A stretch of DNA of 64,000 bases. Origin: Nostoc sp. UHCC 0926. Its GTDB lineage: Bacteria; Cyanobacteriota; Cyanobacteriia; Cyanobacteriales; Nostocaceae. The DNA is taken from assembly GCF_028623165.1 (NCBI RefSeq), contig NZ_CP117770.1, positions 186,001 through 250,000 of the forward strand. Direction: 5' to 3'. Shown here in pieces: positions 1 to 8,304 of this stretch; position 1 is the stretch's first letter, and each line of letters begins with the position of its first letter. Both the position numbers and the translations under genes were made by a program. The notes beneath the pieces were generated by a model, which did no database searches, was not told the DNA's origin, and worked only from the letters and a program-made list of their open reading frames with translations.

Positions 1-974
1 GCAAACGTAGCCAGTAACTCCGATGTTTCCGTTAAATGCTTGTCACGCAGTTCTTTTAATCGAAGTTTGGCATTGTTTTGAATCTTGAGAATGCGTCTAA
101 GAAACATTTCGACGAGATGGTCGCGGGTTTTAATCTGCGCCTCGTACAATAGACATAGCAGCAAAGTTCGCCGTTTGGGCAAATTGATATCTTGAAACTC
201 GGATATGTCTAAAGCTCTGCCTTGGGCTGCAAAGTACCTAATTTTGGTTCTGGCGATACTCGCCAACAATCGTTTAGCATCACCAAAAGTCATCAACGCA
301 TCAAACTTAGTTTGTAATTGTCGAACACCACTTAAAGTCGCACTTTTAGGTGGAGATTTCAGTAAATTGAGTGTAGCAGTTGATTCCAAAGCATCAGCAG
401 ACAGCAATTGGTCTAAATAAATCTGTTCGACTTGAGAAAGACCCGTAGATATTCGGGAAAATAAACGGTTATTAACCGAAGCGCGAATATGACCGACCAA
501 ACGGTCAAGGGTGCTAAATGCAGGTAACTCGTACCTTTCCTTAACTAATTCTTCAATCGCTACGTTAATTAAATCAGCAGGATGGTCCTTAACTTCTGCG
601 GATATTGCAATAGCGATCGCAATTAATCTTTGGGCTGGTTTATCGTATTGCTTAACCCCCAGATATTCCCGAATCGCATTTTGGTAATTGTAGCGCTGAC
701 GTTCGGAGGGAATTGCTTTTACCCAATCTTGTAACTTTAAATACGACCGTAAATATTTAATTACCGCAATAGGTACTAGTTCCGGGTGGGGGAAATAACC
801 AAGCCGTTGGAAGGATTTTAACATTACCATGAAACAAAGAAACCCTTCATGACTCTTAGTTTTGGACTTTCCCAGCTTAATTTCTGTCTCTGTTGGTGTA
901 TAAAGTTCTGCGAGTTCTTTAGCGTCGGGAAATTGCTTAAATTTAGGATATGCTGTACGGCCAATTAAGGTCAT
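1..974 (-). CDS. Tn3-family transposase, N-terminal part (cut by left edge)
   Basis: The frame is open from an ATG at 972-974 to the window edge, about 324 codons with no stop. The protein starts MTLIGRTAYPKFKQFP and has an LGYFPHPELVP..VIKYLRSYLKL-like stretch around residues 55-80. This matches the DUF4158 domain that heads Tn3-family DDE transposases of about 1000 residues. The catalytic DDE part would lie outside the window, so it cannot be checked. I could not recognise a 38-bp Tn3 terminal inverted repeat in the 200 bp upstream of the start, so the element boundary is unknown. It marks this end of the window as mobile DNA. Confidence 0.8.
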   Translation of the reverse strand, partial: MTLIGRTAYPKFKQFPDAKELAELYTPTETEIKLGKSKTKSHEGFLCFMVMLKSFQRLGYFPHPELVPIAVIKYLRSYLKLQDWVKAIPSERQRYNYQNAIREYLGVKQYDKPAQRLIAIAIAISAEVKDHPADLINVAIEELVKERYELPAFSTLDRLVGHIRASVNNRLFSRISTGLSQVEQIYLDQLLSADALESTATLNLLKSPPKSATLSGVRQLQTKFDALMTFGDAKRLLASIARTKIRYFAAQGRALDISEFQDINLPKRRTLLLCLLYEAQIKTRDHLVEMFLRRILKIQNNAKLRLKELRDKHLTETSELLATF

Positions 975-1209
975 CTAGGTAGTATTTACAACACAAAAAT
1001 CCAGTATGACTCAGAAATGATTTATCCCTCACTATCTAACCCAAAAGTATTTTATATCTTTGTGGGACGCAACTACGCGCTAGTTGCGCTCACTGTGGTC
1101 AGTCAGTAGTGTAATTAAGGTATAAATTTTCTCTAGTGTACGGGAAGCCTTATAAAACGATAGGTCAAAATTGCTATAACATAGATACAGTAGGCGTTTC
1201 CAGACTATC

Positions 1210-1506
1210 TTGCAGGTTCTTACACGTATCTCGGCTCAATGCCATCTTCAAAGAGATAGCCTGATTAAAAGTATTGCTTATACACATCAGATTGTTAGCT
1301 TATATCAAGTGACTGGTGTCGGAGCTACGTGGCTAGCTCATAATGGAGGAGGCGACGGATATTACACACATGGAGAATTAACTATTTGTGTACTTTCAGC
1401 CAACAGTGTTGCACAAACAAAACCCTATACTCAATCGCCCAATCCAGAGCCAGTTGAGATCAAAAATCGAGTCTGGTTGTTACTAAGACATTTGCTAAGG
1501 AGTTAA
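1210..1506 (+). CDS. Possible small protein or gene remnant, 98 aa
   Basis: The ORF uses a TTG start and has no clear Shine-Dalgarno sequence. Its middle (GVGATWLAHNGGGDGYYTHG) reads like real protein, and its codon use is AT-ending as in neighbouring genes, but I do not recognise a family. The next 280 bases contain short open stretches in other frames (for example around 1568-1672), suggesting a decayed gene next to the transposon. Real expression is doubtful. Confidence 0.3.
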   Translation: MQVLTRISAQCHLQRDSLIKSIAYTHQIVSLYQVTGVGATWLAHNGGGDGYYTHGELTICVLSANSVAQTKPYTQSPNPEPVEIKNRVWLLLRHLLRS

Positions 1507-1788
1507 GCAAAAATAAATTGAACTTTTCATGCATTGGGGATGTCTGTCAGGACAACACGATTAATCATTGGCAGTCGTTGGTCAAATTGAATTTATCAGA
1601 GCGGGGATACTTCATAATTATTTACTTTTTCAAAGTTCTGAAATCCTTGAAAATACGTCACAAGAGAACTAAAAGCTGTTAACAGGTTATCTCCCACAGA
1701 GATGCAATGGCATAGAGCGTCCGCATGAAGTGCGATCGCAGTTTCGCGTTATGCTTCAACTTACTGGCAATAGCTAGGAGGTAGACTT

Positions 1789-1926
1789 ATGCTATCAGGC
1801 AAAGTTTCAGAAGGAACCGTTACCGCCGCTGGTGGAATGGCTGCAAGTGTGCAATGCATTCAGCTTGCCAAAGACGCTAACGATAGGCTCGACAAGATTT
1901 TACTCGAAATAAAGGATGAATATTAA
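1789..1926 (+). CDS. Small hypothetical protein, 45 aa
   Basis: A short ORF of 45 residues begins at the ATG at 1789 and is preceded by a strong Shine-Dalgarno sequence, TAGGAGGT at 1775-1782, at good spacing. The N-terminal half is small and hydrophobic (TVTAAGGMAASVQ). The C-terminal half is charged and helical (LAKDANDRLDKILLEIKDEY). The ribosome binding site is the main evidence; no family is recognised. Confidence 0.5.
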   Translation: MLSGKVSEGTVTAAGGMAASVQCIQLAKDANDRLDKILLEIKDEY

Positions 1927-2504
1927 GTGCTGTATGTTCGCCCCTTTCAGTTCTCTAGAAATTGCCTTGATGAAAAATGCGATCGCCTACTTTTCCCCAG
2001 AACAATCAAAAGCGTAGGCGCAGCCCGCACAACTCTTGGAAACGCTCTTGCTAGCAAGATCCCCTACGGGGTACGACAAGCTACTTCGACTGCGGCTCCA
2101 TCGAGCGAAGCCGAGATGCTCAGTACAAGTCAGTGACCACCTTCTCTACGAGACGCTCCGCGTAGCTTGCTTCCACGTTCGCGGAGCGTCTCGTAGAGAA
2201 GTGGTACGGCATCGCTCCCTTCGTTTCCTCTAAGAACGCCGCCAGGAGTGCGATCGCACACTTTCCAATGCAAGCGATCGCTTCTTCTGTTCCAAAGCTG
2301 GGGATAAATCAATGCTTCCTCGTCATCTTAGAAAATGAGTGTGATTTGTGTAAATTAATACTATAAAATTTCTTAGAGGAAAGTTGAGTTATTGACTTTT
2401 CCTCGCTCGAATCTCAAGAATGGGAGCGATCGCCAACGGGGGGCGTAGCAAACATAGCATTGCAACACAACGTTTGCGCCAGTTGTTAGCCAAAGGTCAG
2501 TTTT
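1927..2504. repeat. Gene-free stretch filled with Nostocales-type repeats
   Basis: No convincing gene is seen in these 578 bases. They hold HIP1 sites, a GTAGGCGCAGCCCGC-type palindromic repeat near 2010, a perfect long hairpin at 2141-2201, and two copies of the TTCTTAGAGGA/TCCTCTAAGAA motif (2227-2236 and 2370-2380). ORFs called here are shadows of repeat sequence. Confidence 0.7.
2141..2201. repeat. Perfect 22-bp inverted repeat with 17-nt loop
   Basis: Left arm 2141-2162 and right arm 2180-2201 are exact reverse complements (core CTCTACGAGACGCTCCGCG). The loop is TAGCTTGCTTCCACGTT. Degenerate relatives of arms and loop occur at about 17331-17375, 20085-20145, 44350-44395 and 51757-51812, so this is one member of a dispersed family. 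Confidence 0.85.
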
Positions 2505-3221
2505 ATGTTTGAACAACAACCTCAAAATTTACAGCTTCATGTCCAACAGTTGGCTACTGAAGCTTTAGAACAAGAACAGCCATCAGCATGGTTTGAAGTT
2601 TTATATGCTGAAGCTAAAGGTGATACAGCAAAAATTCCTTGGGCAAAATTAACTCCTCACCCTTATCTACAAGATTGGTTGACGAATCATCAACCGTTCG
2701 CTTCTGGACAAAAGGCGCTAGTCATTGGTTGCGGCTTGGGAGATGATGCCGAAGCTTTAGCTCATCTGGGGTTTGAAGTAACTGCTTTTGATATTTCACC
2801 GACAGCGATCGCTTGGTGTCAAGAGCGATTTCCTGATTCAACTGTCAATTATATAGTTGCAGATTTGTTAGCAATTCCCCCACAATGGCATCAAGCTTTT
2901 GACTTTGTTTTTGAATGTCGTAATATTCAAGCTTTGCCGTTGAATGTGCGTTCTTTGATTATTTCTTCAGTTACCTCTGTTATCGCTCCAAATGGAACAC
3001 TGTTGCTGATTACTCGTGTTCGAGACACAGAAGTTGAACCTTCTGGCCCACCTTGGGCATTATCAAACTCGGAATTAGCACAGTTTGAAAATTTAGGGTT
3101 ATGCCAAGTAGAGCAACTTGTGTTTTCAGAGTCTGAGCCTCTTGACGTTAAGCAAGTGCGGATTGAATATCAAAGGCATAATTCTTTGACAGGTGTATTG
3201 CCTTTCAGTTCTGGGGGATAA
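2505..3221 (+). CDS. Class I SAM-dependent methyltransferase
   Basis: A 238-residue protein with a seven-strand methyltransferase core. Motif I is VIGCGLGD at residues 73-80. The acidic ribose-binding end of strand 2 is AFDIS (Asp96), and the motif II/III region is IVADLLAIPP near 117-125. It resembles the thiopurine/tellurite-type small methyltransferases common in cyanobacteria. The acceptor substrate cannot be inferred. It stands alone, about 30 bp before the broken GIY-YIG gene on the same strand. Confidence 0.85.
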   Translation: MFEQQPQNLQLHVQQLATEALEQEQPSAWFEVLYAEAKGDTAKIPWAKLTPHPYLQDWLTNHQPFASGQKALVIGCGLGDDAEALAHLGFEVTAFDISPTAIAWCQERFPDSTVNYIVADLLAIPPQWHQAFDFVFECRNIQALPLNVRSLIISSVTSVIAPNGTLLLITRVRDTEVEPSGPPWALSNSELAQFENLGLCQVEQLVFSESEPLDVKQVRIEYQRHNSLTGVLPFSSGG

Positions 3222-3253
3222 TCAGCTAGTCGGTCACGCCTTTTGTAATCACC

Positions 3254-3848
3254 TTGGAACCAAATCAGTTAAACCTATTCCCAGATGTGACCCCCACACC
3301 AGCACGTAGAGCAGAGGTGTTGGTGATGAGTCAAGAGGCGCTGCTGAAGTGGAAGTCTCAGATTTTGGATTATCAGCAACGGGTGAGGGAAACCAAGCCA
3401 GTGCAGCAGGCGACGTTATTCGACATTGCACCCAACCACTGCGACCCAGACCGGATTGATCCGTTGCAGTTGTCAGTGCGTAGGCGTAGCCCGCCTTCGG
3501 CATCGCTCTCTTTTTGGAGGATGCCAGCAGACAGCCCCGGCGATGCGTGCCTGTACTTTGTTGTTGACTCTGCGGCTGGCTTAATTTTGTATGTGGGGGA
3601 AACTTGCCGCTCTAACAAGCGCTGGAAAGGGATTCACGCCTGCAAGGATTACATAGCCAGCTACCAGGATTTGCATTATCGCTATGAGATGAAGACAGCA
3701 GTCAACATCGCTTTTTGGTGGGATACGCCTGTTGACCGACGCGCACGGCAGGAGTTGGGAGTTGGAGTTGAGTTTAATTTTGAAGTGGCGATCGCCATTT
3801 AATAAAGAGAACTGGGAGCGGTGGGGGCAACCGTTTGGGAAAGATTAG
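3254..3848 (+). pseudogene. GIY-YIG-like nuclease, frameshifted near its C-terminus
   Basis: The first frame (TTG start 3254) gives an LNLFPD-type N-terminus, then ACLYFVVDSAAGLILYVGET and RSNKRWKG, a GIY-YIG-like core, and stops at 3802. From about 3775 a different frame reads LILKWRSPFNKENWERWGQPFGKD and stops at 3848, which is the expected family C-terminus. The shift falls in a GGAGTT tandem at 3756-3772. The region 3478-3506 is a palindromic repeat translated in frame as RRRSPPSAS. The gene is either newly inactivated or contains a sequencing error. An ATG at 3327 is an alternative start, but it would discard the LNLFPD motif. Confidence 0.7.
3478..3506. repeat. GCGTAGGCGTAGCCCGCC..GGCATCGC palindromic repeat inside a gene
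   Basis: The repeat has the same composition as the intergenic GCGATGCC..CATCGC family. It lies in frame within the GIY-YIG gene and encodes arginine, serine, proline and alanine. Confidence 0.7.
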
Positions 3849-3862
3849 AGCGATCGCACTAA

Positions 3863-4366
3863 TCATTGAGCGTCTGTTGTCTTCTTAGTAAGTAGTGCGT
3901 GAGGTGGAAATCCTTCTCGTAATAGCTGGTGTTCATTCATATAGTCATTATCTAGGATTCCATAGCATTTAGTCTTCTGGGCTATTTCCCTTACAAAATC
4001 ATCGGTGAAGACTACTCCAAAATAAGTACTACCTTTAAACCGCTCACCTATCCATGTTGGATCAATTAATTCTCCATCATTATTAACCAGCCAAGCATGG
4101 GATACAGCTATATCAACATCATCACTAATAGCAAATCCCTCACAGTAGTTTAGGTTTGGATACCTCAACAATCCTTTTAAGCAGTTTTCAAAGCAAGCTT
4201 TACGTTCACCTTTAAATGGTGATTTAACCTGAGTTACAAAAGGTTTACCATAATCCAAAACTAGCCTCTGTGTACTTTTGTATTGAAAGTCAGAACGTGT
4301 GTTAAGTTTATCAATCAAGTCTGCTTGTTCTTTTAATATTGCTATCAGACGGTCTAGATTGTTCAT
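3863..4366 (-). CDS. Hypothetical protein with Cys-His-Asp pattern, 167 aa
   Basis: The middle of the protein reads CFENCLKGL (Cys58, Cys62), YCEGFAI, SHAWL (His90) and LIDPTW (Asp102). This Cys, His, Asp spacing with an H-A-W and D-P-T-W signature recurs in phage and plasmid hypothetical proteins and suggests a transglutaminase/papain-like fold. That reading is inference from motif order only. It is the last gene of a long minus-strand run; a 40-bp AT-rich gap separates it from the preceding gene. Confidence 0.7.
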   Translation of the reverse strand: MNNLDRLIAILKEQADLIDKLNTRSDFQYKSTQRLVLDYGKPFVTQVKSPFKGERKACFENCLKGLLRYPNLNYCEGFAISDDVDIAVSHAWLVNNDGELIDPTWIGERFKGSTYFGVVFTDDFVREIAQKTKCYGILDNDYMNEHQLLREGFPPHALLTKKTTDAQ

Positions 4367-4406
4367 TATTACATTCTTTATTTAAAATTAATTTAATTAA
4401 AGTCAA

Positions 4407-4703
4407 CTAAATATTAAACCACCAATACTTATGTAATCCTCTCATTTTTGAATTTGCATTGCTATGTTCATCCGCCCATGTTAGTGTACTATCATCACCA
4501 CAAACATAACCAGAGCCACCAAATTTACTCTGACCTTCATCTATTATTTCCATCATCACTTTAATAATTGTTCTTTCACTTACATAAATTTCGTAATGCT
4601 CTAAAAGCAAGTTTTTAACATTTTTAGCGCAAACACCATCAAAAAACCTTGGCTTTTCATTAAGAATATTAATAATTAGATTTTTTAATTGTTCTGCTTT
4701 CAT
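4407..4703 (-). CDS. Hypothetical protein, 98 aa
   Basis: No family is recognised. The first 60 residues are predicted helical with a basic, HTH-like look (AKNVKNLLLEHYEIYVSERT). The C-terminus is rich in aromatic residues (LHKYWWFNI). The region is AT-rich compared with its flanks. It lies in the minus-strand run of small genes that starts at the XRE regulator near 8.27 kb, 40 bp upstream of the last gene. Confidence 0.6.
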   Translation of the reverse strand: MKAEQLKNLIINILNEKPRFFDGVCAKNVKNLLLEHYEIYVSERTIIKVMMEIIDEGQSKFGGSGYVCGDDSTLTWADEHSNANSKMRGLHKYWWFNI

Positions 4704-4762
4704 TGTTTTACATAGATATTTTCATATTTTTATTTTATATGTAAATCATTATATTCAAAAAT

Positions 4763-4978
4763 TTATTCTATAGGTTTTAGCCAACCAACACATTTTTCAT
4801 AATGAAATTCCTCATATTCACATTTAGCAACTTTAACAACCTCTTCTTGATGATGAGGAAAAGGAAAAGAATCGAAATATCCTTCTTTTATAGAACCATC
4901 TTCTAATAATAAGAGATAATTTCCATATTCTTCTGGTAGCCCTTCAATTATTTCAAATTTTAATATTTTATTTGACAT
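4763..4978 (-). CDS. Small hypothetical protein, possibly DUF551-like, 71 aa
   Basis: The pattern GLPEEYGNYLLLLEDGSIKEG followed late by VGWLKPIE resembles phage DUF551-type proteins, where a LPE..G.YL..L segment is followed by a conserved W near the end. The resemblance is weak. Gaps of 23 bp upstream and 59 bp downstream fit the same transcript as its neighbours. Confidence 0.6.
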   Translation of the reverse strand: MSNKILKFEIIEGLPEEYGNYLLLLEDGSIKEGYFDSFPFPHHQEEVVKVAKCEYEEFHYEKCVGWLKPIE

Positions 4979-5001
4979 TTTAATTTTCCTTAAACGAATC
5001 G

Positions 5002-5472
5002 CTAAAATCCTTTTTGTTCTAACTGTCTGAGTTTTTCTAACTTCCGATTTAGGAGTGAAGCATCAGTTTCTGATTCCCCATTGTCATCAGTTTCGCGTTC
5101 TTCGTCCAGCCATTCCAGCAGTTCGGCTTTTGGACGAAATGACATTATAAGACGCTTCTGGTTGTAATTTTCTTGAGCTTGGTAAAGTGCATCACGATTG
5201 GCTTCATTCCAACGCTGCTGATTAGACTTAGCTTTATACTTGGGTTCAGAAAACTCTGGCATCACTTCAATTTTGAGATAGCCTCCTTGACTTTTGAATT
5301 GCCAGCGACTATTGTAATGTTCAAAATGTTTTTTTGCGCCTCGTTCAGTCTTCCAGCACTTGCACCAATGTAAATCTTTATTAGTCCAAGCATATTCAGT
5401 ATCACAACTAAATGTATATAGCCAACCTAAAGGCTTATCTTCTTTGGTATAACAGCGATATCCGTAGTGCAT
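5002..5472 (-). CDS. Hypothetical protein sharing a C-terminal module with the GIY-YIG gene at 7.5-8.1 kb
   Basis: A 156-residue protein. The N-terminal 85 residues (GWLYTFSCDTEYAWTNK, then CKCWKTERGAKKHFEHY) are unrecognised. The C-terminal 70 residues (QQRWNEANRDALYQAQ, then KRLIMSFRPKAELLEWLDE, then LLNRKLEKLRQLE) match the tail of the GIY-YIG protein 2 kb upstream in the same run almost position by position. The shared tail is probably a DNA- or protein-binding module attached to two different heads. Confidence 0.7.
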   Translation of the reverse strand: MHYGYRCYTKEDKPLGWLYTFSCDTEYAWTNKDLHWCKCWKTERGAKKHFEHYNSRWQFKSQGGYLKIEVMPEFSEPKYKAKSNQQRWNEANRDALYQAQENYNQKRLIMSFRPKAELLEWLDEERETDDNGESETDASLLNRKLEKLRQLEQKGF

Positions 5473-5483
5473 ATAAGGTTAAA

Positions 5484-5738
5484 TCACAGACCTAAGCTTT
5501 TTTTCAGCAACTTTGATAAAAGTACTTCTCTTACAGCTAACTTAATTTCATCTGCTGTCTTACCAATTGGGTTATAGTCTGGTGGTAGTTCAAAAAACTC
5601 AGATGCCCAATAGCTGTTTTTGGTTTCTCGCTCGTATTTTTCTACTTCTTTGTAGGAACCAATGCAAATTTTATCTTCCGTAAAGTACAGTCTAACTTGA
5701 CCTTCTGCGCTTGGTTCAAACATAAAAATTAACCTCAA
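5484..5738 (-). CDS. Hypothetical protein, 84 aa
   Basis: No known family. The first half looks like beta strands (RLIFMFEPS, QVRLYFTEDK). The second half has a charged helix (KTADEIKLAVREVLLSKLLKK). It ends 11 bp before the next gene, so co-transcription is likely. Confidence 0.6.
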   Translation of the reverse strand: MRLIFMFEPSAEGQVRLYFTEDKICIGSYKEVEKYERETKNSYWASEFFELPPDYNPIGKTADEIKLAVREVLLSKLLKKSLGL

Positions 5739-5758
5739 TTAATGAAATACCTGAATCT

Positions 5759-6040
5759 TTAGCTAATAGGTTCTTCTTCACTAGACAAAGCCAATATTTC
5801 TTGCAACCCTGCAACTTGTCCTTTTTCATCAAATTTTGCATACCAAGGCTTTTTACCATGAGGATTTAGTTGAGGGGAAAGTTCACCCTTTTCTTGTTCA
5901 TAGTGTTCAATCAGTTCGCACAGATTCATTACCTCTGGTGTGGCATCTGGTATTTCATCACTCAATAATAGCCGTTTAGCTAGAATAGCTATTGCTCTTA
6001 GCATCTCGTTTTCTTGTTTTAAGCATTCTTCTTTATTCAC
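5759..6040 (-). CDS. Hypothetical protein, 93 aa
   Basis: The N-terminus is helical and heptad-like (MNKEECLKQENEMLRAIAIL). An acidic middle follows, then HGKKPWYAKFDEKGQVAGL. No domain is recognised. The 20-bp spacing to the next gene keeps it in the same run. Confidence 0.55.
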   Translation of the reverse strand: MNKEECLKQENEMLRAIAILAKRLLLSDEIPDATPEVMNLCELIEHYEQEKGELSPQLNPHGKKPWYAKFDEKGQVAGLQEILALSSEEEPIS

Positions 6041-6110
6041 AGTTAGCGTTTACTTATTACTTATTGATTAATTTAACTATTAGTATGAATTTTTAGGTCA
6101 AGTTAAAAAT

Positions 6111-6476
6111 TTAACTCAAATAGGGCTTAAACTTCTGAGGTAAATCATCATCTGATAGCCCAGTCCAGTGTTTCACCTTTCCCCAAGCTTCAGTAAAAAC
6201 TTCTTGGCATTGCTCACCATTAGTTTGTTTCCAAAAAATACATATATTTTTATTGCCAACTCTTTTGAAAGCTGTACTGGAAGGCATAGTTTGAGGTAAA
6301 GCGTAAGCTGAGATAGTTACTTTATCGCTAGATAATTTTTGTTTTTGGTCAATCGACCACTGAGGTTCTTCGCCTTTTTTCCATTGAGTTTCGCGTGGAA
6401 AGATACGCCAGTCCGTTACCTCAAGGAGAACGCGATATTGTTTACCGTGAAATGTATGTTTAAAGGTATGAGCCAT
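6111..6476 (-). CDS. Hypothetical protein, 121 aa
   Basis: The sequence alternates strands and aromatic residues (HTFHGKQYRVLLEVTDWRIFP, NICIFWKQTNGEQ). I do not recognise the family. It begins 6 bp after the stop of the upstream gene at 6483, a spacing typical of co-translated genes. Confidence 0.6.
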   Translation of the reverse strand: MAHTFKHTFHGKQYRVLLEVTDWRIFPRETQWKKGEEPQWSIDQKQKLSSDKVTISAYALPQTMPSSTAFKRVGNKNICIFWKQTNGEQCQEVFTEAWGKVKHWTGLSDDDLPQKFKPYLS

Positions 6477-6482
6477 AGTAAT

Positions 6483-6929
6483 TTAATCAATAGGTTCGTG
6501 TTCGCTGACATATTTTTTGATAATTTGCTCAATTTCTGACTCCATCACATCCATGTGACCATTAACATCAGCATACCAGCCGTGTTGATTAAGTGCAGCG
6601 ATCGCAGCTTTGGCAGTATCATTTACTGCTTGTTTCCTCCTAGCTTCTGGTGATGCTTGCGTTACCTGTCGTTCGGCTTCATAAAACCGCTTATTAGCTT
6701 CAATTTTTTCTAAGATTGGTTGTATTTTATCTAGAGTCCAAAGGTAACTAGGTTCTACAGCACCAATTTCTTTGCCATCGGATGTATACCGCTTTCCATT
6801 AGAGAGAGTTACTTGTCCGGTTGGAGAAATGCGTTCAATTACCTCTATTTCAGCTTTAGTACCTATACGCACACTGTCATAGTAAAAAATTCCTACTTTA
6901 TCCCCTGGTTTTAGTTCTAACGTGTTCAT
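6483..6929 (-). CDS. Hypothetical protein with N-terminal SH3-like barrel, 148 aa
   Basis: Residues 1-60 read LELKPGDKVGIFYY, TKAEIEVIERISPTGQVTL and NGKRYTSDGKEIG. This is the small beta-barrel pattern seen in phage/plasmid accessory proteins that modify or bind RNA or DNA. The rest is helical with a basic stretch (EARRKQAVNDTAKAAIAAL). No catalytic motif is visible. Confidence 0.65.
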   Translation of the reverse strand: MNTLELKPGDKVGIFYYDSVRIGTKAEIEVIERISPTGQVTLSNGKRYTSDGKEIGAVEPSYLWTLDKIQPILEKIEANKRFYEAERQVTQASPEARRKQAVNDTAKAAIAALNQHGWYADVNGHMDVMESEIEQIIKKYVSEHEPID

Positions 6930-6938
6930 GTTTTTCTA

Positions 6939-7238
6939 TTAAAAAATAAACTCAATTGATGGTGAAATATTTACCGCACGTTCACCACCACCCTTAAGAC
7001 CGAAAGCACCACGACCAGAAGGGAGGTAGTCACCAGTTTTATAAATCACATTTTTAGCCTCAGCCATTGCTGCAATTTCTTGATTTTGGTTTTTCATGAG
7101 AGTTTGTAGTCTCCGAGTATCTATACCTGGAACACGAGCTAAAAATGTTTTTGTTGATTGTGAAACTCGATTTAGTATACCCATCTCTACATAAATTTTG
7201 ATGGCAGTTTCTAGAGATGCTCTCTCTTCATTAGTCAT
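6939..7238 (-). CDS. Hypothetical protein, 99 aa
   Basis: The first 60 residues are helical (ERASLETAIKIYVEMGILNRV, IDTRRLQTLMKNQNQEIAAM). The tail is glycine-rich and possibly flexible (LPSGRGAFGLKGGGER). It is separated by 9 bp from the downstream gene. No family is recognised. Confidence 0.55.
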   Translation of the reverse strand: MTNEERASLETAIKIYVEMGILNRVSQSTKTFLARVPGIDTRRLQTLMKNQNQEIAAMAEAKNVIYKTGDYLPSGRGAFGLKGGGERAVNISPSIEFIF

Positions 7239-7287
7239 AGGATTATTACTGGAGTAAGATATTCACCTGCCTCGATACGTTGCAGCT

Positions 7288-7518
7288 TCATTGTTTTTCT
7301 ACCTGTTTGCAAACTTTAGCAATTTGTTGAAACCTAACAGATTGGGTTCCAACTATCGTGGTTGGCTTTACAATAACCCTAGTTCGTTTGACCTCAACAA
7401 CTTCTGCCCAAGTGTTAGATAAATATTTTGGAACTCCTTCATAACCATCCCATTGCAAAAGAACTATATCACCTACCTCGATATCCGAAATTTTCTCAGG
7501 TTTAAATTCTTTTGCCAT
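7288..7518 (-). CDS. Small SH3/KOW-like protein, 76 aa
   Basis: The pattern KISDIEVGDIVLLQWDGYEG, then WAEVVEVKRTRVIVKPTTI, is a compact beta-barrel of the KOW/SH3 type. Its start overlaps the 3' end of the GIY-YIG gene by 46 bp, suggesting translational coupling. Function is unknown. Confidence 0.6.
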   Translation of the reverse strand: MAKEFKPEKISDIEVGDIVLLQWDGYEGVPKYLSNTWAEVVEVKRTRVIVKPTTIVGTQSVRFQQIAKVCKQVEKQ

Positions 7519-8057
7519 TGACTTAATTTGCTTTCTAGTTCCATAAGCTTTTTGAGTTGACGATTTAGAAGCATTCCATTACTTTCTAAATTGCCATTCT
7601 TATCTTTCAATCGCCCTTGTTCTAGCCATTCAATGATTACAGGTGCAGGACGAAATGACCAAATAGGACGCTTTTTATTGTAAGCTGACTGCGCTTTTTT
7701 TATACTTTCTTGATTAGCATCATTCCATTTCTGCTGACTTGTTTTACCATCTTTTAAAATACGACGCTTATTCAAGAGAGGATTAAAATAACTAATCAAC
7801 TCTTGCTCAAGCACGTTCAATTGGCTTACATCTATAACTTGCAACCAGGAGATTCTGATATTACCTATTTCCTGAAACTGCTGGTATCGATGATGTACTA
7901 TCCATCGCTCTTGTAAGTTGATTGAGCAACCAATATAAAGAATGTCATCGCTTGCAGATAAAACAAAATAGATACCTGAGTAATCTGGTAATTGACGACA
8001 CTGTTCAAGCGGAAGAGAGGGCAAACTTAAAAGATTAATAGTTGATAAGTCAATCAT
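7473..8057 (-). CDS. GIY-YIG nuclease with extra C-terminal module, 194 aa
   Basis: Residues 1-90 carry a canonical GIY-YIG core: SGIYFV (28-32), ILYIG (39-43), an NLQERW arginine (Arg51) and the acidic LEQELISYFNP segment. From about residue 105 a tail (QQKWNDANQESIKKAQ, KRPIWSFRPAP, LLNRQLKKLMELE) matches the protein at 5002-5472. I chose the ATG at 8057 because it overlaps the XRE gene stop by 8 bp, giving coupled translation; an upstream ATG at 8078 is possible. It may be a mobile-element-type nuclease, but no target can be inferred. Confidence 0.8.
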   Translation of the reverse strand: MIDLSTINLLSLPSLPLEQCRQLPDYSGIYFVLSASDDILYIGCSINLQERWIVHHRYQQFQEIGNIRISWLQVIDVSQLNVLEQELISYFNPLLNKRRILKDGKTSQQKWNDANQESIKKAQSAYNKKRPIWSFRPAPVIIEWLEQGRLKDKNGNLESNGMLLNRQLKKLMELESKLSQWQKNLNLRKFRISR

Positions 8058-8274
8058 TAAAGTGTACCCCCAAATCACTACCTAAAGCTTTTTCAATTCC
8101 TTGCAATGTATCAAATGGCAATTCTTGAACTTTCTCGTTTTCAATTCGATTCCAGTGAGGAACGCTGATTCCAGCTTCAGCTGCTAGTTCCGCAAGAGAC
8201 TTGTTTGATGCTTGTCTATATTTTTTTATCCGCTTACCTAAATCTGTAAACTCTTTACTGAAAGTGACTCGCAT
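8050..8274 (-). CDS. XRE-family helix-turn-helix regulator, 74 aa
   Basis: The HTH core is LGKRIKKYRQASNKSLAELA, then AAEAGISVPHWNRIENEK, typical of Cro/CI-like repressors. The ATG at 8274 (MRVTFSKEF) is preferred over one at 8313. It is the first gene of the minus-strand run of small genes and overlaps the GIY-YIG gene by 8 bp. An operator-like dyad lies directly upstream at 8305-8323, so autoregulation of the whole run is likely. Confidence 0.85.
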   Translation of the reverse strand: MRVTFSKEFTDLGKRIKKYRQASNKSLAELAAEAGISVPHWNRIENEKVQELPFDTLQGIEKALGSDLGVHFND

Positions 8275-8304
8275 TAAGACATATTTCACCAAAATTACTT
8301 TTAA

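Noticed and set aside
975-1200. Tn3 terminal inverted repeat next to the transposase start
   Set aside because: No GGGG..TAAG-type 38-bp end could be recognised by eye.
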